DNA of 6,544 bases from an uncultured Rhodospirillales bacterium. GTDB lineage: Bacteria > Pseudomonadota > Alphaproteobacteria > Rhodospirillales > Defluviicoccaceae. The stretch spans positions 1 through 6,544 of the forward strand of contig CAKZLS010000356.1 of NCBI GenBank assembly GCA_937127205.1. Direction: 5' to 3'. The translations under genes and the position numbers were made by a program. The notes beneath the pieces were generated by a model, which was not told where the DNA came from, made no database searches, and saw only the letters and a list, made by a program, of their open reading frames with translations. Positions 1 through 6,544 of the stretch are shown here, piece after piece. Every line of letters starts with the position of its first letter. The first letter of the stretch is position 1.

Positions 1-3000
1 TCGCGTGCCAAACGGCTGCGGCGGTGCATACGTCTCGTGCGTTGCGCGCCGCCCGTCGCGCGGCGATTGGAGGCGTCTGGGGTGGCCGCGCTCTTCGAGA
101 TGCAGGTAGAGATCCGTGTGCGAGATCCCCACCGTGCACGCTGGGACGACCGCCTCGGTGATCCGGGCGCCCGTGCTCGGATCGGTGTGGGCGGCGTAGG
201 CCCAGGCGGGATCGTCGAGGGTCTCAGGGGGGGGATCCGAGCCGAGAATGCGCTCCGCCAGGGTGGAATCGTCGGCGCAATGGCGGCCCCACGCGAAAGC
301 GTCCTTGTTGGTTTCCACCGCTGCGCCGTTGAGCTCGATGGCGCGTTCGATGGCCTCTCCCGAGACCGGCAGCAGACCTTTCTGGTAGGCATAGCCCAGC
401 AACAACAGATTAGCGGCGATGGCGTCTCCGGCGACGGCGTTGCCGAGGCGTGTCGCGTCTACCAGCTCCATGCGCTCGCGCCCGCACGCCCGGGCGATGG
501 CGTCGCCCACCGGCCCTGCCGGAAACCGCAGATCGGGGTTCTGGGTGAAATCTGCGGTCATGGTTTGATGCGCGTTGACGATGGCGCGGGTGCTGTCGAG
601 TTTGGCGGTGGCGAGAACGTCGGTACCGCCGGCGGCGACCATGTCGCAGCCGAGAATCAATCGGGCGCCGCCTACCGACAACCGCATGGTGCGGACGCTG
701 GTCGGGTTGGCGGCGACCGCCACGTGGGTCACGACGGTGCCGTTTTTCTGCGCCAATCCGGTCTGGTCCACAACCGACACGCCTTTTTCCTCGAGATGCG
801 CCGCCATGCCCAGCAGGGCACCGATGGTGACCACGCCGGTGCCGCCGATGCCGGCAACAACGATGCCGTAGGGCGTATCCAGGGGTGGCAGGACCGGCTC
901 GGGCAACACGGGCAGAGGCGCATCGACTGTGGGGCGGTGGCTGCGGGGTTCGGCGCCCTGGACGGTCACGAAGCTGGGGCAGAATCCCTTCACGCAGGAA
1001 TAGTCCTTGTTGCACGACGACTGGTCGATGGCGCGCTTGCGCCCGAAGGCGGTTTCCTTGGGAACGATGGAGACGCAGTTGGACACGACGCCGCAATCGC
1101 CGCAGCCCTCGCAGACCGCCTCGTTGATGAACACGCGCTTGGGCGGATCGGGGTAGCGGCCCCGCTTGCGGCGGCGGCGTTTCTCGGCGGCGCAGGTCTG
1201 ATCGTAGATCAGCACCGAGGTTCCCGGGACGTCGCGGAGCTCCCGCTGCACCGAGTCGAGGTCGTCCCGGTGGCCGACGGTTACACCCGGTGCAAGACTT
1301 GCCTTGCCGGCGAATTTTTCCGGTTCGTCGGAGACGATGGCGATCCGGCTCACGCCTTCGGCGGCCATCTGACGGGTGATCATCGGCACGTCCAGCGGTC
1401 CATCCGTGGGCTGGCCGCCGGTCATCGCCACGGCGTCGTTGTAGAGGATTTTGTAGGTGACGTTGACGCCGGCCGCTACCGCGGCGCGGATGGCGAGAAT
1501 GCCGGAATGGAAATAGGTGCCGTCGCCGATGTTGACGAACAGATGGGGCATGTCGGTGAACGCGGCCATGCCGGTCCAATTTGCGCCTTCGCCGCCCATC
1601 TGGGTAAAGGTGTCCGACTTGCGGTCCATCCAGGTGACCATGAAGTGACAGCCGATTCCGGCCGCGGTGATCGATCCGTCGGGAACCAGGGTCGAGGTGT
1701 TGTGGGGACAGCCGGAGCAAAAGTAGGGCAAGCGTTTCGGGGGCGCCGGGGCGGCGTGGTGTGCGGCCTCCTCGATCATTTCCAAAAGGGCCATGCGCTG
1801 GCCGACGCGTCCCGACCGATCGAACCGGTCCACCCGACGGGCGATGGCCCGGGCAATGATGGCCGGGCTCAGCGCACCGGCAAGCGGTAGCAGAGGTTCG
1901 CCGGCCTCCGTGGTCTTGCCGACAATCCGGGGGCGGCGGTCGGCCGGGCGATGATACAGCATCTCCTTCAATTGCGGCTCCAACACCGGCCGCTTTTCCT
2001 CGATTACCAAAATTTCCTGCAGCCCGTCGGCGAAGCCGAAACCGCTCTCCCTGTCCAGCGGCCAGGCCATGCCGACCTTATAGACACTGAGGCCGATTGT
2101 GGCGGCCATCGCATGGTCGATGCCGAGGTCGTCGAGCGCCTGCAGCACGTCGAGCAGGGTCTTGCCGGCGGCAACAATGCCGATCCGCCGGGTCGGTCCG
2201 TCGATGACGACCCGGTCCAGCCCATTGGCGCGGGCAAAGGCGCGCGCGGCCGGCAGTTTATAGCGGTGCAGGCGCTCGTCCTGGCTGGTGGGGGGCCAAT
2301 CGTGAAGGCGGATGTTGAGGCCGTCCGGCGGCAGCTCGACGTCCTCGGGAATGACAATCCGGGGCGCGTCCGGATCAACCTCGAGGGAGGCCGAGGCGTC
2401 CACGTTGTCGCCTTGGGTTTTCATGCCCACCCAACATCCGGAAAAGCGCGACAGCGCCCAGCCTTTGAGCCCGAATTCCAAAAAGTCTTCGATGTCGGCG
2501 GGCACCAGCACTGGCATGCCGGCGTCCATCAGCGCGTGTTCGCTTTGGCTCGGCGCGGTGGACGCCTTGGAGGCCGGGTCGTCGCCGGCGACCGCCAGCA
2601 CGCCGCCATGGGGCGCGGTCCCGGCCAGGTTGGCGTGGCGGAACGCATCGCCGGAGCGGTCGACGCCGGGGCCCTTGCCGTACCACAGGCCGAACACCCC
2701 GTCGTGTTTTGCGCCCGGAAACAGGCCCGATTGCTGCGTGCCCCAAATGGCGGTGGCCGCCAGGTCCTCGTTCACCCCGGGCTGGAATCGGATGTTGTGT
2801 CGGTCCAGGAGTTCGCCGATGCGCCACAGTTCACGGTCGAGACCGCCCAGTGGCGATCCGCGATACCCGGAGACGTAGCCCGCCGTGTTCAGCCCGGCGG
2901 CCGCGTCCCGGCGGCGCTGGGTGAGGATCAGGCGCACCAGCGCTTGCGTGCCTGTGAGGTAGATACGCCCGGCCTCATAAGCGTATTTGTCGTCGAGCGA

Positions 3001-3018
3001 AACGTTGGCCAGCGCCAT
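1..3018 (-). CDS. Fused indolepyruvate:ferredoxin oxidoreductase (IorA-IorB type), 3' end outside the window
   Basis: Cytoplasmic iron-sulfur enzyme that oxidatively decarboxylates aryl-pyruvates (indolepyruvate, phenylpyruvate) to arylacetyl-CoA, using thiamine diphosphate and passing electrons to ferredoxin. The frame is open from ATG at 3018 to base 1, giving 1006 codons; fused family members are usually about 1150-1200 residues, so the C-terminus is missing. Domains in order: N-terminal pyruvate-oxidoreductase-like region (YVSGYRGSPLGG at 48-59, GVNEDL at 81-86); thiamine diphosphate region with CSGCPHN (434-440), GIGCH (455-459), GDG (498-500) and NDAVAMTGGQ (527-536); ferredoxin-like part with Cys636, 639, 642, 648 and Cys669, 675, 680; then an IorB/KorC-like gamma domain starting at GIGGTGVVTIG (723-733). 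The start is supported by GGGAGG six bases upstream. Family-like sequence stops near residue 936; the remaining 70 residues are not recognisable. Family call is firm; substrate preference is inferred from the family only. Confidence 0.93.
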   Translation of the reverse strand, partial: MALANVSLDDKYAYEAGRIYLTGTQALVRLILTQRRRDAAAGLNTAGYVSGYRGSPLGGLDRELWRIGELLDRHNIRFQPGVNEDLAATAIWGTQQSGLFPGAKHDGVFGLWYGKGPGVDRSGDAFRHANLAGTAPHGGVLAVAGDDPASKASTAPSQSEHALMDAGMPVLVPADIEDFLEFGLKGWALSRFSGCWVGMKTQGDNVDASASLEVDPDAPRIVIPEDVELPPDGLNIRLHDWPPTSQDERLHRYKLPAARAFARANGLDRVVIDGPTRRIGIVAAGKTLLDVLQALDDLGIDHAMAATIGLSVYKVGMAWPLDRESGFGFADGLQEILVIEEKRPVLEPQLKEMLYHRPADRRPRIVGKTTEAGEPLLPLAGALSPAIIARAIARRVDRFDRSGRVGQRMALLEMIEEAAHHAAPAPPKRLPYFCSGCPHNTSTLVPDGSITAAGIGCHFMVTWMDRKSDTFTQMGGEGANWTGMAAFTDMPHLFVNIGDGTYFHSGILAIRAAVAAGVNVTYKILYNDAVAMTGGQPTDGPLDVPMITRQMAAEGVSRIAIVSDEPEKFAGKASLAPGVTVGHRDDLDSVQRELRDVPGTSVLIYDQTCAAEKRRRRKRGRYPDPPKRVFINEAVCEGCGDCGVVSNCVSIVPKETAFGRKRAIDQSSCNKDYSCVKGFCPSFVTVQGAEPRSHRPTVDAPLPVLPEPVLPPLDTPYGIVVAGIGGTGVVTIGALLGMAAHLEEKGVSVVDQTGLAQKNGTVVTHVAVAANPTSVRTMRLSVGGARLILGCDMVAAGGTDVLATAKLDSTRAIVNAHQTMTADFTQNPDLRFPAGPVGDAIARACGRERMELVDATRLGNAVAGDAIAANLLLLGYAYQKGLLPVSGEAIERAIELNGAAVETNKDAFAWGRHCADDSTLAERILGSDPPPETLDDPAWAYAAHTDPSTGARITEAVVPACTVGISHTDLYLHLEERGHPRRLQSPRDGRRATHETYAPPQPFGTR

Positions 3019-3149
3019 GAAGGGCCTCCCGCCCCCTGCGAATGTCTGGATTGCCGTTTTGTGTTCGTACGGTTTTGTAACAGTTATGTCTCGGCCGTTT
3101 GCCTTTCAATTGAGTTCCCGGCGCGAAGGATCAATCTCGCGGCGCCAGT
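3019..3149 (-). promoter_or_regulatory. 131-base spacer between hydrolase and oxidoreductase genes, possible weak promoter
   Basis: This gap separates two genes on the same strand and is less GC-rich in its middle than the coding DNA around it. On the minus strand TTGAAA (3104-3109) is followed after 15 bases by CATAAC (3083-3088), a weak match to a sigma-70-type promoter with a short spacer. The gap is long enough for the oxidoreductase gene to have its own promoter, but read-through from the hydrolase gene is equally possible. No rho-independent terminator with a T-run is visible. The promoter call is a guess from pattern only. Confidence 0.25.
3025..3030 (-). promoter_or_regulatory. Ribosome binding site of the indolepyruvate oxidoreductase gene
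   Basis: GGGAGG on the minus strand lies six bases before the ATG at 3018. It fixes this ATG as the start, and the following residues (MALANVSLDDKYAYEAGRIY) look like a normal N-terminus for the fused family. Confidence 0.7.
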
Positions 3150-3914
3150 TTACCAATTCAGCACGTCCCCTGCCTTGAGAATGTGCATTCGGTGAATGCC
3201 GGCGATGGCGGGCACTTCCCGCACGATTTGCTCGGCGTCGATCGGTTTGCGGTGGGCGATGTAGACGTCCACGGGTTTTCGCAGTGCCGCCAGCTTCGGT
3301 GCCAGCATGGACGGGCACAGGTGGCCGGCCGCATGTGCCAGTTCTTCCCGGCCATTGCGATAGGAAACCTCAACGATCAATCCGTGCAGGTTTGGAATAT
3401 CGGCCACCTGTTCCCAAAAGGGTTCGCATACCGCCGAATCCCCGGAAAACATAACCGTGGCCTCGGGGCTGTCCAGGCGATAGCCCACCGCCGGGACGGT
3501 GTGAACCGCCGGCACGGGGGTGAAGGCGCGGTCGCCGAGGACCATGCGCTCGCCCATCGCCACCGGCGCATAGCGCAGCGCCGGCGCGTCGGGCGACGGA
3601 ATCTTGGTGGCGTCCGGCCAGATACACCCGTTGAAAATGTGCGAACGAATGATCTCGTCGGTCTCGGGGATCCCATGCAGCGTGAGCGGCGCTTTACGCA
3701 GCTTCATCCGCGTATCGATCAACAGCGGTAGCAGCGCCATGTGATCCATGTGGGAATGGGTCAGAAACACGTGATCGATGCGTGCGATTTCGTCGCTCGT
3801 CAGCCGCGCAAGCCCGGTTCCGGCGTCTACGAGCACGTCATCGTCGATCCGTAACGCCATGCTGCAATGGCCGTCGCCGATCCCCCCGTCGCAACCAAGA
3901 ACGTCCATCCGCAT
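3150..3914 (-). CDS. MBL-fold metallo-hydrolase, class II cyclic-nucleotide phosphodiesterase-like (CpdP-type)
   Basis: Predicted 254-residue soluble metallo-hydrolase with no signal peptide or membrane segment. The binuclear metal site is visible as THSHMDH (His53, His55, Asp57, His58), His138 in PAVHTVPAVGY, Asp159 in MFSGDS and His221 in YIAHRKP. Spacing and flanking text (DVLVDAGTG, ARIDHVFLTHSHMDH, HIFNGCIWPD, SGDS, AHRKP) fit the family usually annotated as 3',5'-cyclic-nucleotide phosphodiesterase, whose members hydrolyse cAMP or related phosphodiesters. The strict class II signature has Leu where this protein has Met56, so the substrate is not assured; another small-molecule phosphodiesterase or lactonase is possible. 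The start at 3914 has no clear Shine-Dalgarno sequence; ATG at 3908, two codons later, is an alternative. The gene lies upstream of the oxidoreductase on the same strand and diverges from the epimerase gene. Confidence 0.85.
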   Translation of the reverse strand: MRMDVLGCDGGIGDGHCSMALRIDDDVLVDAGTGLARLTSDEIARIDHVFLTHSHMDHMALLPLLIDTRMKLRKAPLTLHGIPETDEIIRSHIFNGCIWPDATKIPSPDAPALRYAPVAMGERMVLGDRAFTPVPAVHTVPAVGYRLDSPEATVMFSGDSAVCEPFWEQVADIPNLHGLIVEVSYRNGREELAHAAGHLCPSMLAPKLAALRKPVDVYIAHRKPIDAEQIVREVPAIAGIHRMHILKAGDVLNW

Positions 3915-4061
3915 GTGGCAAACTACTCGAATGATGGTGGCAAATGCCTTAAAACCTCCCCCTACAGTAGTCGCCCCGGGTCGTTCCCGCCATCGGATTT
4001 CGCTGTAGAGTGTTTGTTCGTGGACAACAGGGCGCCAAGATCACATGGGAGATCGACGACG
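3915..4061. promoter_or_regulatory. Divergent intergenic region between the hydrolase and epimerase genes
   Basis: The start codons of two divergent genes are 147 bases apart here, so promoters for both should lie in or near this stretch; that is inference from gene layout. On the plus strand TAGAGT (4006-4011) is a modest -10 candidate, but no good -35 lies at the right distance. Two copies of GTGGCAAA (3915-3922 and 3937-3944) are spaced 22 bases start to start next to the hydrolase start. CTACAG (3962-3967) and CTGTAG (4003-4008) form a short inverted pair. None of these is a recognised operator. Confidence 0.4.
4047..4052 (+). promoter_or_regulatory. Ribosome binding site of the epimerase gene
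   Basis: GGGAGA lies nine bases before ATG 4062. The frame stays open upstream to an ATG at 3867, but that would add 65 residues before the Rossmann nucleotide-binding motif and overlap the divergent hydrolase gene. This site and the motif position together decide for 4062. Confidence 0.6.
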
Positions 4062-5042
4062 ATGACCGTTCTCGTTACCGGCGCCGCCGGGTTTATCGGC
4101 ATGCACACCTCGGAGGCGTTGCTGGATCGCGGCGTGCGGGTGGTCGGCATCGACAATCTCAACGACTATTACGACGTTTCGCTCAAGCGGGCGCGGCTCG
4201 CCCGTCTCGAACGACGCGACGGTTTCCAATTCCGTCGCCTGGACATCGCCGACCGCGATGGTGTGCAAACGCTGATAGATTCCAACCCGGACATCGACCG
4301 CATCGTCCACCTGGCGGCCCAGGCTGGTGTCCGCTACTCCTTAGAAAATCCCTTTACGTACCTCAGCAGCAATATCGAGGGCCACGTCGTTCTGCTGGAA
4401 GCGTGCCGGTCGCTGCCGCGCCTCGAGCATTTTGTCTATGCCTCGTCGTCGTCGGTTTATGGCGCCAACACCAAAATGCCGTTTTCCATCGATGATCGCG
4501 CCGACAGTCAGGTATCGCTCTACGGCGCCACCAAGAAGTCCATGGAGATGATCAGTCACAGCTACGCGTGCATCTACAAGCTGCCGCTGACCGGCCTGCG
4601 TTTCTTTACCGTCTATGGCCCCTGGGGCCGTCCGGACATGGCGTACTTCAGCTTCACCCGCAAGATCGTCGCAGGCGAGGCGATCCCCGTGTTCAACGAC
4701 GGTCACATGCGCCGCGACTTTACCTACATTGACGATATCGTTGAGGGCATCCTTGGTTGCCTGAAGCGCCCACCGTCCGCCGACGGCGTGCCCGGACCGC
4801 ACCAGGTCTACAACCTCGGCAATCACCGCTCCGAGGCGCTGATGGACTTTATCGGGCAAATCGAAGAGTCGCTCGGCCGCAAAGCCAGCATGGAATTCCT
4901 GCCCATGCAAGCCGGCGACGTGAAGGAAACCTACGCCGACATCGAAGCCAGCCGCCGCGACTTCGGTTTCGATCCAAAAACGACGATCGGCGAGGGCATC
5001 CCCCGGTTCATTACATGGTACCGGGAATACTACGGGGTTTGA
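4062..5042 (+). CDS. NAD-dependent epimerase, UDP-glucuronate 4-epimerase type
   Basis: A 326-residue cytosolic sugar-nucleotide epimerase of the extended short-chain dehydrogenase family, predicted to interconvert UDP-glucuronate and UDP-galacturonate by transient oxidation at C4 with bound NAD. Seen: Rossmann loop GAAGFIG (7-13), Asp31 at the end of the second strand for the adenosine ribose, HLAAQAGVRYSL (83-94), SSSSVYG (128-134), and catalytic Tyr154 and Lys158 in YGATK. The strings FFTVYGPWGRPDMA (181-194), RRDFTYIDDIVEG (217-229) and PMQAGDVKETYADI (281-294) are typical of the uronate epimerases (LpsL/CapI/GAE group) rather than of GalE. Length fits the family. UDP-galacturonate is a building block for lipopolysaccharide cores and capsules, so a surface-glycan role is likely; substrate is inferred from similarity. 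It heads a probable two-gene operon with the monooxygenase 18 bases downstream. Confidence 0.93.
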   Translation: MTVLVTGAAGFIGMHTSEALLDRGVRVVGIDNLNDYYDVSLKRARLARLERRDGFQFRRLDIADRDGVQTLIDSNPDIDRIVHLAAQAGVRYSLENPFTYLSSNIEGHVVLLEACRSLPRLEHFVYASSSSVYGANTKMPFSIDDRADSQVSLYGATKKSMEMISHSYACIYKLPLTGLRFFTVYGPWGRPDMAYFSFTRKIVAGEAIPVFNDGHMRRDFTYIDDIVEGILGCLKRPPSADGVPGPHQVYNLGNHRSEALMDFIGQIEESLGRKASMEFLPMQAGDVKETYADIEASRRDFGFDPKTTIGEGIPRFITWYREYYGV

Positions 5043-5044
5043 GG

Positions 5045-5052
5045 TAAGGAGG
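5045..5052 (+). promoter_or_regulatory. Consensus ribosome binding site of the monooxygenase gene
   Basis: TAAGGAGG is an essentially perfect Shine-Dalgarno sequence, eight bases before ATG 5061. It lies entirely in the 18-base gap after the epimerase stop codon, which supports co-transcription of the two genes and strong translation of the second. Confidence 0.85.
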
Positions 5053-5060
5053 AATTTGAT

Positions 5061-6544
5061 ATGCCAGCATTGGAGAAGCATGCCGTTCTCATTGTCGGAG
5101 CCGGGCCCACCGGGCTGGTGCTCGGCATCGAGCTGGCCAGGCGCGGTGTGCCGTTTCAACTGATCGACCGGCTCACCGAGCCGCGGGGCTGGGACCGGGC
5201 GATCTTTATCAAATCGCGGACCTTGGAAGTTTTTGCCGGTCTCGGAATGGATGACGCCTTTTTGCAACGTGGCCAAGTGGTGCAGGGTATCGATGTCTAT
5301 TCCGAAGCCGAACGTGTGGCGGGCTATCGCTTCGACCATCTGGATACGCCGTACCCTTACATCCTATCGATTCCGGAAAACGAAACCGAGCGCCTCCTCA
5401 TTGAACGCCTCGAGCAACTCGGCGGGCGGGTGGAGCGTGGCGTGGAGTTCCTGGGTCTTGAACAAACGGAGACCCGCATTCGTGCCCGGCTCCGGTCTGC
5501 CGGCGCGGGCGAACGGGTGATGGCCGTCGGCTGGGTGGTGGGCACCGACGGCCTGAATAGCCCGGTGCGCGACGCCATCAACGACTCCTTCGTTGGCAAG
5601 GAATACGAAATGCTCTGGGGCGTGGTGGATGGCCATATTTCCGGCTGGCGGCATCCCCGCGATATTACCTGCGCACAGCTCAGTCCACCAGTGGTCATCC
5701 CGTTTCCACTCGGAGAGGACCGTTGGCGGATCTATTTCCGGCCCGACCCCGGCAAGTCCGACGTCTTGCAGGATGTCGGTGATCGATTAATGGCGATGTC
5801 GCCGGGTGCGGAATTGGGCGACATTGACGAACCGAGATTTTTTCACGCCCATTCTCGCGTTGCCAGGCGGTTCCGCGCCGGCCGGGTAATAATCGCCGGC
5901 GATGCCGCCCATGCTTCGAACCCCATTGAGGGTCATGGCATGAACATCGGCATCCAGGATGCCTACAATCTCGGCTGGAAGCTGGCCTTGGCTGTCAACG
6001 GCAAGGCCACAGAGACGCTCATGCATTCCTACGAGGCCGAACGCCGGCCGGTCGCCCAGGCCATTGTGCGATCCGGCGACGAGGCCGAGGTCACGGTGTC
6101 TAGGTCCGGTTACGAGGCGCGGCAAAAAGCCGTAGACTTCCTTTCGACGCCGGAAGGTCAGGATTTCGCCGCGCTGGCCGAATCGGAATTGCACTTCGGG
6201 TATGACTACAGCCCCATCGTTGCCGAGATCGGCGCCGGGCCCGCGCTGCTGGCCTCCCGAACCAAAATCGGATACCGCGTTGGCGAGGCGGCAGGCCTGG
6301 TGGGGCGGAATGGTGCCGTCCGGCTCCGCGACCTCATTTCGGGTCCCGATCACACCCTATTTCTAATGGTCGGCGACGAGGTATTGCTACCCGGCGCGAA
6401 GTCGCTTTCCTTGCTCCGGGCGGCCCTGGGCCGACTTTCCGGAGAGCCGCGCGGCTTTGTGGTGACCAAGAGTGCAACCGCGCCCGATCCGTTCCCGGAC
6501 GATGTGTTGTGGGATCCGGACGGCAATCTTCACGACCGCCTCGC
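5061..6544 (+). CDS. FAD-dependent aromatic monooxygenase, PheA/TfdB family, C-terminus outside the window
   Basis: Class A flavoprotein monooxygenase, predicted to hydroxylate an aromatic or polyketide substrate with NAD(P)H and O2. The window holds 494 codons, and the frame is open to the edge. Seen: dinucleotide-binding GAGPTG (13-18) with Asp36 closing the beta-alpha-beta unit; the DG motif GTDGLNSPVR (161-170); the GD motif with AGDAAH (279-284) followed by GMNIGIQDAYNLGWKLA (293-309), which binds the FAD ribityl and pyrophosphate; the HFGYDYSPIV segment (378-387); and a C-terminal thioredoxin-like domain from about 415, ending in WDPDGNLHDRL. Family members usually run a few dozen residues past this point, so little is missing. 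The FAD loop reads NPIEGHGMN where the common form is PxGGQGMN. No signal peptide is visible. Translation is likely coupled to the epimerase gene. The true substrate cannot be told from sequence. Confidence 0.92.
   Translation, partial: MPALEKHAVLIVGAGPTGLVLGIELARRGVPFQLIDRLTEPRGWDRAIFIKSRTLEVFAGLGMDDAFLQRGQVVQGIDVYSEAERVAGYRFDHLDTPYPYILSIPENETERLLIERLEQLGGRVERGVEFLGLEQTETRIRARLRSAGAGERVMAVGWVVGTDGLNSPVRDAINDSFVGKEYEMLWGVVDGHISGWRHPRDITCAQLSPPVVIPFPLGEDRWRIYFRPDPGKSDVLQDVGDRLMAMSPGAELGDIDEPRFFHAHSRVARRFRAGRVIIAGDAAHASNPIEGHGMNIGIQDAYNLGWKLALAVNGKATETLMHSYEAERRPVAQAIVRSGDEAEVTVSRSGYEARQKAVDFLSTPEGQDFAALAESELHFGYDYSPIVAEIGAGPALLASRTKIGYRVGEAAGLVGRNGAVRLRDLISGPDHTLFLMVGDEVLLPGAKSLSLLRAALGRLSGEPRGFVVTKSATAPDPFPDDVLWDPDGNLHDRL

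Noticed and set aside
3120..3146. GC-rich imperfect hairpin just after the hydrolase stop codon (GGCGCGA against TCGCGGCGCC)
   Set aside because: The stem needs a three-base bulge, the loop is long, and no run of T follows on the minus strand, so it does not qualify as a rho-independent terminator.
37..3195. Two long plus-strand open frames (37-1890, 617 codons; 1951-3195, 414 codons) opposite the oxidoreductase gene
   Set aside because: Both are exactly codon-aligned with the minus-strand gene, so they are the mirror of a GC-rich coding frame in which TTA, CTA and TCA are rare. Their translations are low-complexity and match no family I recognise, whereas the minus strand gives a motif-complete enzyme.
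3867..4061. N-terminal extension of the epimerase from ATG 3867
   Set aside because: The extension overlaps the divergent hydrolase gene, has no family similarity, and precedes a Rossmann motif that belongs at the N-terminus. The ATG at 4062 has a good ribosome binding site.
4341..5339. A 332-codon minus-strand open frame across the epimerase and monooxygenase genes
   Set aside because: It is codon-aligned antisense to two real genes and runs through the gap between them. Its translation has no domain features, and no ribosome binding site was noted.
1..6544. Search for CRISPR arrays, tRNA or rRNA genes, insertion-sequence ends, toxin-antitoxin or defence genes, and a novel system
   Set aside because: No spaced repeats, cloverleaf-like segments, terminal inverted repeats or extra small genes with ribosome binding sites were seen by eye. 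Non-coding space is limited to gaps of 131, 147 and 18 bases.

Overview
The window reads as an ordinary stretch of a GC-rich bacterial chromosome. Four protein genes fill almost all of it, two of them cut by the window edges. High GC, strong G/C preference at third codon positions, a fused indolepyruvate:ferredoxin oxidoreductase and a CpdP-type metallo-hydrolase together suggest a proteobacterium, most likely an alphaproteobacterium. That placement is inference, because there is no rRNA or other marker here.

Layout. Positions 1-3018 (minus strand) hold most of a large fused 2-oxoacid:ferredoxin oxidoreductase of the indolepyruvate (IorAB) family, whose 3' end lies beyond the left edge. Upstream of it on the same strand, at 3150-3914, is a complete metallo-beta-lactamase-fold hydrolase related to class II 3',5'-cyclic-nucleotide phosphodiesterases. 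A 147-base divergent spacer (3915-4061) separates it from two plus-strand genes. These are a complete NAD-dependent UDP-glucuronate 4-epimerase-like protein (4062-5042) and, 18 bases further on behind a consensus ribosome binding site, a PheA/TfdB-type FAD-dependent aromatic monooxygenase (5061 to the right edge, missing only its extreme C-terminus).

How the genes may work together. IorAB-type enzymes turn aryl-pyruvates into arylacetyl-CoA using ferredoxin, and PheA/TfdB-type enzymes hydroxylate aromatic rings, so a theme of aromatic metabolism is possible. The two genes are on opposite strands and probably belong to separate transcription units. The epimerase and monooxygenase are very likely co-transcribed, an odd pairing of sugar-nucleotide and aromatic chemistry.

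I found no RNA gene, mobile element, CRISPR array or long repeat, and no convincing new system. The points most worth a second look are the last 70 or so codons of the oxidoreductase at the left edge, which stop resembling the family just after a run of eight G, and the epimerase-monooxygenase pair with its unusual FAD-loop sequence.
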